64,000 bases of DNA from Erysipelotrichaceae bacterium UBA4808. Lineage in GTDB: Bacteria; Bacillota_I; Bacilli_A; Erysipelotrichales; Erysipelotrichaceae. Shown here piece after piece: positions 54,967 to 62,329 of this stretch. Position 1 is the stretch's first letter; each line of letters starts with the position of its first letter. Under the pieces are notes generated by a model. That model was given only the letters and a program-made list of their open reading frames with translations, was not told where the DNA came from and did not search any database. The position numbers were made by a program, and so were the translations under genes. Location of the stretch: contig DHGC01000054.1 in assembly GCA_002402585.1 (NCBI GenBank), forward strand, positions 1 through 64,000. Reading direction: 5' to 3'.

Positions 54967-55578
54967 ATGATTGATCCTAAACTAATTTTGGCAATCGTTT
55001 TTGGTTATTTGTTTGGGTCCATTCCTTTTGCACTAATTATCGGTAAGGTCTTCTATAAAACCGATATTCGAACAAAAGGAAGCGGAAATCTTGGTGGGAC
55101 GAACGCTGGTCGTGTCTTGGGTAAGAAAGCAGGCTTCAGTGTCACTGTATTCGATATACTTAAAGCTACCCTTGTAATCTTGATTGTCTATCAATTTGCT
55201 CCCCAGTATGCAGCACTCGCAGGCGTCTTTGCGGCAATTGGACATGTTTATCCTATTTTTGCCCAGTTCAAGGGTGGTAAAGCCGTATCCACTGCAGCAG
55301 GTTATTTATTAGGGGCAGCCATCATCGTCAATCAAGTGATTCTGTTGTTCGTTGTCCCTGCATCGCTGTTCTTCATTATCTTGAAATTGACAAAGTATGC
55401 TTCCCTTGCTTCAATGGTAGCCACAACGATTTCCATCTTCATCGCATATTTTGCGACAGGTGGGGATTGGATATTCACACTCAACTTCATTTTGATCGCC
55501 ATCTTGATTTTCTATCGTCATCGAGCCAACATCAAACGTCTCTTGAATGGCACAGAAACAAAAGTAACTTGGATATAA
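54967..55578 (+). CDS. plsY: Acyl-phosphate glycerol-3-phosphate acyltransferase PlsY
   Basis: Membrane enzyme making lysophosphatidic acid from acyl-phosphate. 203 residues, five membrane segments. Family motifs: GSGNLGGTNAGRVLG (motif 1), KGGKAVSTAAG (motif 2) and HRANIKRLLNGTE (motif 3). SD AGAGAGG. Divergent from parE; followed by a compact terminator. Confidence 0.96.
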   Translation: MIDPKLILAIVFGYLFGSIPFALIIGKVFYKTDIRTKGSGNLGGTNAGRVLGKKAGFSVTVFDILKATLVILIVYQFAPQYAALAGVFAAIGHVYPIFAQFKGGKAVSTAAGYLLGAAIIVNQVILLFVVPASLFFIILKLTKYASLASMVATTISIFIAYFATGGDWIFTLNFILIAILIFYRHRANIKRLLNGTETKVTWI

Positions 55579-55601
55579 AAAAAGGACCGGTGTCCTTTTT
55601 T
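55577..55601. terminator. Terminator between plsY and yneF
   Basis: AAAAAAGGAC, CGGT loop, GTCCTTTTT: flanking A and T runs make it usable on both strands. The stop codons of plsY and yneF flank it. Confidence 0.85.
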
Positions 55602-55815
55602 ATTGATACTGATTCATGGATTTCATGATTTGTTTGATTTGCGCCTCGGACGGTTTGCGTCCCATCTGCATGTACATCGCACGAATCATTTTCTCATTGA
55701 TTGGAGGATTGTCTTTCAGTTGTTTTAAAAATGTTTTACGCGTGAAATAGAAGCCTAAACCACCACCAATAAGAATCCCAAATATCAAGCTTAAAATCGA
55801 AGTTAAGAATTCCAT
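55600..55815 (-). CDS. yneF: YneF-family small membrane protein
   Basis: UPF0154 protein of 71 residues: one N-terminal membrane helix (SILSLIFGILIGGGLGFYFTR) and a cytoplasmic helical tail with the family signature KMIRAMYMQMGRKPSEAQIKQIM. SD AAGGATGG. Function unknown although widely conserved in Bacillota. Preceded by a 243-base structured intergenic stretch. Confidence 0.93.
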   Translation of the reverse strand: MEFLTSILSLIFGILIGGGLGFYFTRKTFLKQLKDNPPINEKMIRAMYMQMGRKPSEAQIKQIMKSMNQYQ

Positions 55816-55829
55816 AATTTAACCATCCT

Positions 55830-55980
55830 TACTGGTATAGAATACCTTTTTTTTCACGATAATTCAAGACTATCCGTAAATAGTATAGGATATCCCATAC
55901 CAGCAAGCATCGGTTACTGTTTAAATTTTGAAACTCTTATTAGGTCTTCCTCTGGCCGAGGAAGGTTTACCTCCTTCGCT
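55830..55980. other. Structured intergenic region of unknown role
   Basis: Between the HTH gene and yneF lie several nested inverted repeats. CTGGTAT (55832-55838) matches ATACCAG (55897-55903); GGTAT-AGA-ATACC (55834-55846) is followed by eight T on plus, a weak terminator. CTTCCTC/GAGGAAG (55946-55952 with 55958-55964) competes with a second pairing of the same centre to ACCTCCTTC (55969-55977). On minus this last segment reads as an SD-like AAGGAGGT but no start codon follows at usable distance. It may be a leader or small RNA; I do not recognise a family. Confidence 0.4.
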
Positions 55981-56058
55981 TATATTTTATCAAATCGATT
56001 TGAGTACACTTATCGTTGATCAAATTCATGAATAAAACAGTATGTCATAAAGTTTTTT

Positions 56059-57096
56059 TCAAATAATTGCGGCATTCCAATTGATAAAATCTTTCATTTG
56101 ATCGGTCCGTTTGATCTTGGGTAATGCATTTCTGAAAATTATTCTTGTAAATATATGTGGTGATGGTTCAAAAACCAAGAAATTCTGATATAAGTAACGC
56201 ACATCATTATGGTTATACTTAGAGTCTGACAAAATACGATCGATTAATTTCTTAAATTGTCTGTTAGAAGTTCTAAATCGATTCATTAAATATTCGAGAT
56301 CTTCTTTGGTATATTTTTTACCTTGAATAGGATCGAACTTTTTCAATTCATTGAACGCTAAGATTATCTTGTTAAGAAAGCTCGTATTGTTTATTGGATT
56401 GCTATAGTTTGAATTGTTTTTCACAAGATTGAACAATTGGATACGGTCAAAATTCTGAAAAGCAGTCAAATGATTATTGTTTAAAACTTTCATACTAACC
56501 AAATTTGAAACATCCTTACTAGAAACCCACAATGATGGATTAAAATAGACAGAACATACAAAATAGTAGAGAAGCACTTGTTGAATTTTTGGATTTAAGC
56601 AATCAAATATTTCGAATAAATGATGAAATTGACGCAGTTCTAACGATACTCCAGTTTCAAACCAATTCAAGATGCTAGTAATTGCAATCAGGTCCAGCTC
56701 CCATAAACAATCTTGTCTGATGTTTAAAGAATGCTTTGTAATTTCATCTTGAATTCGAGATATATCTTCACAAGCGCTAAAAAAAAGATCGACTATGAGC
56801 TGACATAGATAATCTTGCGTCTTATTATTAGATTCACGATATATGAAACATGCATTCAATTTATTTAGAAGATAATTGTATACTTCTACTTTTGCGATGA
56901 CTTCGTTGTTCTCGAGTCTTGATAAGTAGCTTGGAGAACATATCTGATGACCATATACTAGATAATAATCATCATTTGGATCTATTTTCACAAATTCACT
57001 TTGCTTGAATTTGCCACCATCTTTACCCTTCATTAACAGTCTGCGCGTATATTTTATGAAACTATTTATTCGTTGATAATACTCATTCATGTTCAT
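56059..57096 (-). CDS. HTH-domain protein coupled to an ABC exporter
   Basis: 345-residue protein I cannot assign to a named family. Near the N-terminus ICSPSYLSRLENNEV (about 52-66) is the recognition-helix part of an XRE/Cro HTH, but helices 2 and 3 are separated by an insertion (about DPNDDYYLVYGHQ). The rest is helical, rich in Asn, Leu, Phe and Lys, and may be a TPR-like sensor as in Rgg/PlcR-type regulators; this is inference. AAAGGAG lies in the exporter's last codons and the ATG overlaps the exporter by 14 bases, so both are co-translated. It is visibly more A+T-rich than its neighbours, suggesting recent acquisition or fast evolution. Confidence 0.75.
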   Translation of the reverse strand: MNMNEYYQRINSFIKYTRRLLMKGKDGGKFKQSEFVKIDPNDDYYLVYGHQICSPSYLSRLENNEVIAKVEVYNYLLNKLNACFIYRESNNKTQDYLCQLIVDLFFSACEDISRIQDEITKHSLNIRQDCLWELDLIAITSILNWFETGVSLELRQFHHLFEIFDCLNPKIQQVLLYYFVCSVYFNPSLWVSSKDVSNLVSMKVLNNNHLTAFQNFDRIQLFNLVKNNSNYSNPINNTSFLNKIILAFNELKKFDPIQGKKYTKEDLEYLMNRFRTSNRQFKKLIDRILSDSKYNHNDVRYLYQNFLVFEPSPHIFTRIIFRNALPKIKRTDQMKDFINWNAAII

Positions 57097-58813
57097 TGTA
57101 GATACTCTCCTTTGTATAGAGTTGATAATAAACCCCCTCCAAAGACATTAAGTCTTCGTGACAACCCTCTTCCACGATCCCATGAGGTGTCAATACATAA
57201 ATCCAATCCGCATCCTTGATCGTTGATAAACGATGCGCCACAATCAAACTGGTTCGATCTTTACTCAGTTCATTTAGTGTTTTCTGGATTTCCTTTTCTG
57301 TTTGGTTATCCAAGGCACTCGTTGCTTCATCAAAAATCAAGATCTTAGGATTCTTCAAAAATACCCGAGCCAAAGCAATGCGTTGTCTCTGACCACCTGA
57401 AAGCGTCACCCCGCGTTCACCAATTTGTGTATGGATGCCTTCTTCCAACTGTTCAATGAAATCCCATGCCTGAGCCTTCTTAGCGGCTTCGATGACCTCT
57501 TCTTCACTTGCATCCACTTTTCCATAACGAATGTTCTGTAAAATCGTACCGCCAAAAATGAAAACATCTTGTTGGACGATGCCAATGTGTTGTCTTAAAC
57601 TATTGAGTTGGATTTCTTGAATATCCTTACCATCGATTAAGATTCGTCCATCACTTAATTCATAGAAACGTGGTATCAAACTGCAAAGTGTCGATTTACC
57701 ACCACCACTCGGTCCAACAAAAGCAACCTTCGTACCTGCCTCGATGGTTAACGAAAGATCTTTCAATACATGCCGATCACCTTTTTCATCATACTGGAAG
57801 CTTACATTTTTAAAAGTGATTTCACCTTTGATATCATCCAATACTTGCGCATGCTCATGGTCCTTCTGCTTTGGAATCTCCATGATTTCAATGAAACGTT
57901 CAAACCCAGCCATGGCTTGGTTGTACATCATGATGAACGCAGAAATCTTTGTGATGGGTTGTTGGAATAATTGAACGTAAAGGATGAACTCAACCAATGA
58001 ACCCACCGTCATCCGTTCCTGAATAACCAGATAACCGCCCACGAATAGAACCATCCATGTGATCAACATGACAAAGAACTTCACGGTTACACCGAACTCC
58101 GCCATCACCTTCAACGCACCTTGACGAGAAACCAAGAAGCGTGCATTGCCTAATGCGAAATCCTCACTCTCACTCTCTTCAGCTGTAAAAGCCTTGACGA
58201 CACGAATACCCGAGAAGTTACTTTCAACACGAGCATTGATTTCAGCCAAACGCTCACGCATGACACGAAACGCCTTACGAAACTTGAGATTCTGGCGAAC
58301 CCCGATGAAAATCATCAAAGGCACCAAAATGGTCATGACAATCGCCAATTCCAGATTGCTGGTGTACATCATGTAGAAGCTTCCTACCAACAAAACAATT
58401 GATATGAGAAGATCTTCTGGACCATGGTGCGCGACTTCTGAGATGTCATTCAAATCATTGACCAAACGTGACATCAGTTTACCCACCTTCATACGATCGA
58501 AATACTGAATGGGTAACCCTTGGATATGATTGAAGAGATCATTTCGCATATCACGTTCCATCCGAACGCCCAAGACATGCCCCCAATACTCCACAACATA
58601 CTGTAGTAACACACGCACAATAAAAAACATCCCCAAAATCAACAACCATCCGATCAAACGTTGGAATTTCTGCTCAGGTATGATGCTGGAAATCAGATAA
58701 TTCGTGAAGCGCGGTGTGATCAAATCAATGGATGCGATTAAAATTGCTGAAAGGATATCCAACAAAAAGAGATGCTTATACGGTTTGTAGTAGGTGATGA
58801 ATCTTTTTATCAT
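57083..58813 (-). CDS. ABC exporter, half-transporter type
   Basis: Fused membrane and ATPase half-transporter of 576 residues, acting as a dimer. Six membrane helices in residues 1-300 with coupling-helix sequence around HIQGLPIQYFDRMKVGKLMSRLVND; ATPase with Walker A GPSGGGKST, Q-loop IVQQDVFIF, signature LSGGQRQR, Walker B ILIFDEATSALD and H-loop AHRLSTI. Resembles the MsbA/LmrA/BmrA multidrug or lipid exporters; substrate unknown. No SD: the ATG lies 9 bases after the hairpin of the 6S-like RNA terminator. Overlaps the HTH gene by 14 bases. Confidence 0.92.
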   Translation of the reverse strand: MIKRFITYYKPYKHLFLLDILSAILIASIDLITPRFTNYLISSIIPEQKFQRLIGWLLILGMFFIVRVLLQYVVEYWGHVLGVRMERDMRNDLFNHIQGLPIQYFDRMKVGKLMSRLVNDLNDISEVAHHGPEDLLISIVLLVGSFYMMYTSNLELAIVMTILVPLMIFIGVRQNLKFRKAFRVMRERLAEINARVESNFSGIRVVKAFTAEESESEDFALGNARFLVSRQGALKVMAEFGVTVKFFVMLITWMVLFVGGYLVIQERMTVGSLVEFILYVQLFQQPITKISAFIMMYNQAMAGFERFIEIMEIPKQKDHEHAQVLDDIKGEITFKNVSFQYDEKGDRHVLKDLSLTIEAGTKVAFVGPSGGGKSTLCSLIPRFYELSDGRILIDGKDIQEIQLNSLRQHIGIVQQDVFIFGGTILQNIRYGKVDASEEEVIEAAKKAQAWDFIEQLEEGIHTQIGERGVTLSGGQRQRIALARVFLKNPKILIFDEATSALDNQTEKEIQKTLNELSKDRTSLIVAHRLSTIKDADWIYVLTPHGIVEEGCHEDLMSLEGVYYQLYTKESIYNEHE

Positions 58814-58818
58814 ACAAA

Positions 58819-58842
58819 TATAAAACCCGATTCAACGGGTTT
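58819..58842 (-). terminator. Terminator of the 6S-like RNA
   Basis: AAACCCG, loop TTGAAT, CGGGTTT followed by TTTATATTT on the minus strand. It ends 9 bases before the start codon of the ABC exporter. Confidence 0.85.
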
Positions 58843-58998
58843 AAATAGAGTCCCAAAAGGTGATATATTCCCTGGTTTATCAGGTGGGTAACATGTGCTT
58901 AATCTTAGGATTCCAAGCAATGCCCGGCATTCACACAACTAAGCAACTTCCGTTTCCCTTATATCGAAGTGTCGGAAATAACGTGATCCTTTTGGGTA
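58843..58998 (-). ncRNA. ssrS: Probable 6S RNA
   Basis: On the minus strand a roughly 150-base RNA is framed by a 9-bp closing helix CCCAAAAGG/CCTTTTGGG, then a second helix (TTATTTCC with GGAATATA) and a long central irregular hairpin, as expected for the 6S RNA that binds sigma-70-type RNA polymerase. A TATAAT at 59004-59009 is exactly positioned for its 5' end and a strong terminator follows. It lies downstream of aspS, where Bacillus bsrA (6S-1) is found. Family identity rests on position and overall fold; I did not verify the consensus. Confidence 0.65.
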
Positions 58999-59003
58999 AT
59001 TAA

Positions 59004-59030
59004 ATTATACCATAAATTATTCTTTTGCAA
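59004..59030 (-). promoter_or_regulatory. Promoter of the 6S-like RNA
   Basis: Minus strand TTGCAA (59025-59030), 15-bp spacer, TATAAT (59004-59009). The -35 lies in the last codons of aspS. Confidence 0.65.
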
Positions 59031-60762
59031 TCAAGAGATGCAATTCTTCTAATTGTTTCATCTCAACTGGGCTTGGCGCATCCGTTAAAGGACAACGTGC
59101 GGACGCGTTCTTAGGGAAGGCAATGACATCACGTAATGAATCGGATTGTGTCAATACCATTGCAAAACGATCCAAACCAAATGCAATGCCACCATGTGGA
59201 GGCGTACCGTATTTAAACGCATCGACGAAGAAGCCAAAACGTTCTTGGATTTGCTCTTGTGTAAAGCCAATCAACTCAAACATGGTTCTTTGCATCGTTT
59301 GGTCATAAATTCGCATCGATCCACCCGCAATCTCAAAACCATTCAAAACCAAATCATAAGCATGCGCCTTCGCTAATTCAGGATGCGCTTTAAGCTCTTC
59401 CACAGAACTAACTTTTGGACGTGTGAACGGATGATGCTTCGCAACATAACGCCCATTTTCATCATCATATTCAAAGAGCGGGAAATCCACGACCCAAAGA
59501 TACGAGAAATCCGCTTTTGACGTAAGATTCAATTTATCACGAAGTGCTAAACGAACAGCACCCAATGCACTGGCTGCTCTTTCCCAACGATCAGCTGTAA
59601 GTAGTACCAAATCCTGTCCCTTCAAATTGAGTTGTTCGATCAATGATTTGCATTGTTCATCACTGAAGAATTTAACCGCACTCCCTTCTAGCTGAGCATT
59701 GACATACTTCAAAGCCACTAGAGCCTTTGTACCATTCTTCTTCGCAACATCTGTTAATGCATCCACTTCTTTACGAGTGAAATGTGCACCATCATTAACA
59801 ACAATTGCTTTTATGGAGCCATCCTTGAGACCTAAAGCATTCTGGAAGATTGGGAATTCGGTCTCTACAAAAATATCCTTAACTTCATTTAACTTCAAAC
59901 CGAACCGATTATCCGGTTTATCACTTCCATACTGATCCATCGCATCTTGGTACGATAATTTTAAGAAAGGTGTTTTGACCTCTAGATGCAAGACAGCCTT
60001 CATCACATCCTTGACCATCAATTCAATCAAGTCTTGGAACTCATGTTCATCTAAGAATGAAGTTTCGATATCGACTTGTGTAAAGTCCAGTTGACGATCC
60101 GCACGCAAATCTTCATCTCTAAAACAACGCGCAATCTGATAATAACGCTCAATCCCAGAAATCATAAGCAATTGCTTAAAGATTTGAGGCGACTGTGCCA
60201 ATGCATAGAATTCACCCGCATGCACACGCGAAGGAACCAAATACTCACGTGATCCCTCTGGTGTGGATTTGGTAAGCATTGGTGTTTCCACATCAATGAA
60301 ACCATTGTCATCTAAATAGTTACGCATCGTCCGGACGATCTTAGCTCTTTGCATCAACTTCTTCTGCATCTCAGGACGACGCAAATCGAGATAGCGATAT
60401 TTCAACCGTGTGTCTTCCAAGGCATCCGTTTCATCTTGAATAATCAACGGTGTTAATTCCGCTTGATTGATGATTTTGAATGCATTGACTTTAACTTCAA
60501 CCTCACCGGTTGCCAATTTTGGATTCGCATCTTTGCGTTGAATGACTTCTCCGCTGATTTGCAAAATATATTCATTACGCACATCTTTGATTTGTTCACT
60601 GATGGACTCATCAAACACACACTGTGTGATGCCTTCGCGATCGCGTAAATCGATGAAAACGATGGATCCAAAATTACGACGTTTGCTGACCCAACCCACT
60701 AAAGAAACATTCTGATTGAGATTGCTTGTATTCAATTCCCCACAATGATGTGTTTTAAGCAT
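59017..60762 (-). CDS. aspS: Aspartyl-tRNA synthetase
   Basis: Class IIb synthetase charging tRNA-Asp. 581 residues from ATG 60762, which has GGAGGAGAAC before it. N-terminal OB anticodon-binding domain (about 1-105), catalytic domain with FIDVETPMLTKSTPEGSREY, motif 2 ARCFRDEDLRADRQLDFTQVD, a GAD insertion domain (about 290-420), motif 3 GIAFGLDRFAMVL. The ribosome site and start codon lie inside the hisS 3' end (8-base overlap). Under T-box control with hisS. Confidence 0.97.
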   Translation of the reverse strand: MLKTHHCGELNTSNLNQNVSLVGWVSKRRNFGSIVFIDLRDREGITQCVFDESISEQIKDVRNEYILQISGEVIQRKDANPKLATGEVEVKVNAFKIINQAELTPLIIQDETDALEDTRLKYRYLDLRRPEMQKKLMQRAKIVRTMRNYLDDNGFIDVETPMLTKSTPEGSREYLVPSRVHAGEFYALAQSPQIFKQLLMISGIERYYQIARCFRDEDLRADRQLDFTQVDIETSFLDEHEFQDLIELMVKDVMKAVLHLEVKTPFLKLSYQDAMDQYGSDKPDNRFGLKLNEVKDIFVETEFPIFQNALGLKDGSIKAIVVNDGAHFTRKEVDALTDVAKKNGTKALVALKYVNAQLEGSAVKFFSDEQCKSLIEQLNLKGQDLVLLTADRWERAASALGAVRLALRDKLNLTSKADFSYLWVVDFPLFEYDDENGRYVAKHHPFTRPKVSSVEELKAHPELAKAHAYDLVLNGFEIAGGSMRIYDQTMQRTMFELIGFTQEQIQERFGFFVDAFKYGTPPHGGIAFGLDRFAMVLTQSDSLRDVIAFPKNASARCPLTDAPSPVEMKQLEELHLLIAKE

Positions 60763-62068
60763 GTTCTCCTCCATGATCATGATCACAAACATGATCTTCA
60801 TTCAACCAATGATCCAATTGATGCAAGATTTCGTCTTCACCCAAAGTGACTTGTTCCTGCGTTTCAATATTCTTTAAAACCATCTGTCCTTTTGCCATTT
60901 CATTTTGACCTAATAGAATCGCAACTTTCGCACCCTTACGTTCAACTGTTTTGAACTGAGCTTTAAACGAACGACGATAATAATCATAGTCCGCCTTATA
61001 CCCATTCAAACGTAAATAATTACTCAAATGATACGCATAATCCAAGGCTTCATCATCCAAGGTCACGCAATAGACATCAATGCCTTCTTCTTGGACCAAT
61101 TCAACGCCTTCCGCATCCAGGGCGACCAACAAGCGCTCAATTCCCATGCCAAAGCCGATGCCACTCATTTTCGGTCCACCCAATTCTTCAACGAGTTGAT
61201 CATAACGACCACCTCCAAAGACAGTCGCTTGCGAGCCCATATCTTTATTGACACTGACGACTTCAAAGACCGTGTGTGTATAGTAATCTAAACCTCGAAC
61301 TAATCGATCGGAGATTTCAACCTCAACGCCACTGTCCTTCAAAACACTTACCAATTGATCAAAATAGGCTTTTGATTCTTCATTCAAGTAATCTTGTAGA
61401 CGAGGTGCACTGAGCATACTCGCATGTTCCGCATCCACTTTGCAATCTAGGATACGTAATGGATTCTGTTCATAACGACGTTGGCAATCGCCACACATCG
61501 TATGAATATCCGCCTCAAAATGTTTCTTCAGAGCCTCTTTATACGCTTGTCGACTTTCTTGGTCCCCTAAGGTGTTGACCAAGACTTTTAAATCATTCAA
61601 ACCGAGCGTTCTAACAAAGGTTAGACCTAAGCCAATAACCTCCGCATCGATATAAGGTGTTTTATCACCCAAAACCTCGATTCCAAATTGATGATGGATC
61701 CGCATCCGCCCTTTTTGAGGACGTTCGTAGCGGAAACACGGACTCACGTAATAGTATTTAAACGGTGAATCCGGCTGCGTATACCATTTGTTCTCAACAA
61801 AACTCCGGATCAAACCGGCTGTGCCTTCAGGCTTCAAACTTAAAGACCGCTCACCGCGATCCATAAAGGTATACATTTCCTTATTGATCACATCACTCGA
61901 GTCATTGGCACGCGCAAAGACTTCCGTATGCTCAAATTCTGGCGTACGAACTTCTTCGTAACCATAAACCTGCATCATTTCACGAATCAATTGCTCGATT
62001 TTATGCCACTTCTTGATTTCTTTACCATAAACATCTTGTGTTCCTCTTGGAACTTGATACTTTGACAT
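60755..62068 (-). CDS. hisS: Histidyl-tRNA synthetase
   Basis: Class IIa synthetase charging tRNA-His. 437 residues from ATG 62068 (AAGGAGGCAAAT upstream; MSKYQVPRGTQDV). Motif 2 SPCFRYERPQKGRMRIHHQFG, histidine motifs RGLDYYTHTVFEV and GGGRYDQLVEELGG, C-terminal anticodon-binding domain. The extreme C-terminus is unusually His/Asp-rich (DHVCDHDHGGEHA); part of it is encoded by the aspS ribosome-binding site and start codon. First gene of the hisS-aspS operon under a T-box. Confidence 0.96.
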   Translation of the reverse strand: MSKYQVPRGTQDVYGKEIKKWHKIEQLIREMMQVYGYEEVRTPEFEHTEVFARANDSSDVINKEMYTFMDRGERSLSLKPEGTAGLIRSFVENKWYTQPDSPFKYYYVSPCFRYERPQKGRMRIHHQFGIEVLGDKTPYIDAEVIGLGLTFVRTLGLNDLKVLVNTLGDQESRQAYKEALKKHFEADIHTMCGDCQRRYEQNPLRILDCKVDAEHASMLSAPRLQDYLNEESKAYFDQLVSVLKDSGVEVEISDRLVRGLDYYTHTVFEVVSVNKDMGSQATVFGGGRYDQLVEELGGPKMSGIGFGMGIERLLVALDAEGVELVQEEGIDVYCVTLDDEALDYAYHLSNYLRLNGYKADYDYYRRSFKAQFKTVERKGAKVAILLGQNEMAKGQMVLKNIETQEQVTLGEDEILHQLDHWLNEDHVCDHDHGGEHA

Positions 62069-62083
62069 ATTTGCCTCCTTGAA

Positions 62084-62294
62084 TAAAAAAAGCCTCCAGT
62101 TAAGGACGCTTTCACGTGGTACCACCTTAATTTGTATTAAAAATACACACTCAAGTCGATAACGGGATGACCGTCTACTTCTACTAAGTTCAAAGTAGCT
62201 TCTCCTAGGTGTCGATTCAATAGTTGATTTGGAAATTGCACCCTACATTCCATCTCTAAATAATCAAACTATCAAACTTCCTAATCATTGAATT
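62084..62294 (-). promoter_or_regulatory. T-box riboswitch of hisS-aspS
   Basis: On the minus strand the T-box core AAGGTGGTACCACG (plus 62114-62127) precedes a terminator AAAGC-TCC/GGA-GCTTT with seven U (about 62085-62113). Upstream a long stem I can form: UUAGG pairs CCUAG at the base, AUAGUU-GAUU pairs AAUC-AACUAU above it, and the tip holds GGUGCAA matching the distal GNUGNRA loop. The specifier side of the internal loop reads GAAUCGACA; the 5-base GACAC at plus 62209-62213 contains Asp codon GAC and His codon CAC overlapping by one base, the two amino acids of the operon. Confidence 0.88.
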
Positions 62295-62300
62295 TATCCT

Positions 62301-62329
62301 ATAATAGCACAGTTTAAAAAGTCCGACAA
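62301..62329 (-). promoter_or_regulatory. hisS-aspS promoter
   Basis: Minus strand TTGTCG (62324-62329), 17-bp spacer, TATTAT (62301-62306), between the rel stop and the T-box leader. Confidence 0.65.

Noticed and set aside
55930..55985. SRP (4.5S) RNA or tmRNA as identity of the structured intergenic region
   Set aside because: The conserved SRP tetraloop segment and the tmRNA tRNA-like ends are absent.
56029..56067. A 12-codon plus-strand frame that could be a signalling peptide for the HTH protein
   Set aside because: No ribosome site, no promoter and overlap with the regulator's 3' end; the peptide MNKTVCHKVFFK shows no export signal.
56970..57096. Possible phage repressor origin for the HTH gene
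   Set aside because: No integrase, att-like repeats or other phage genes nearby, and the body of the protein does not resemble a phage repressor.
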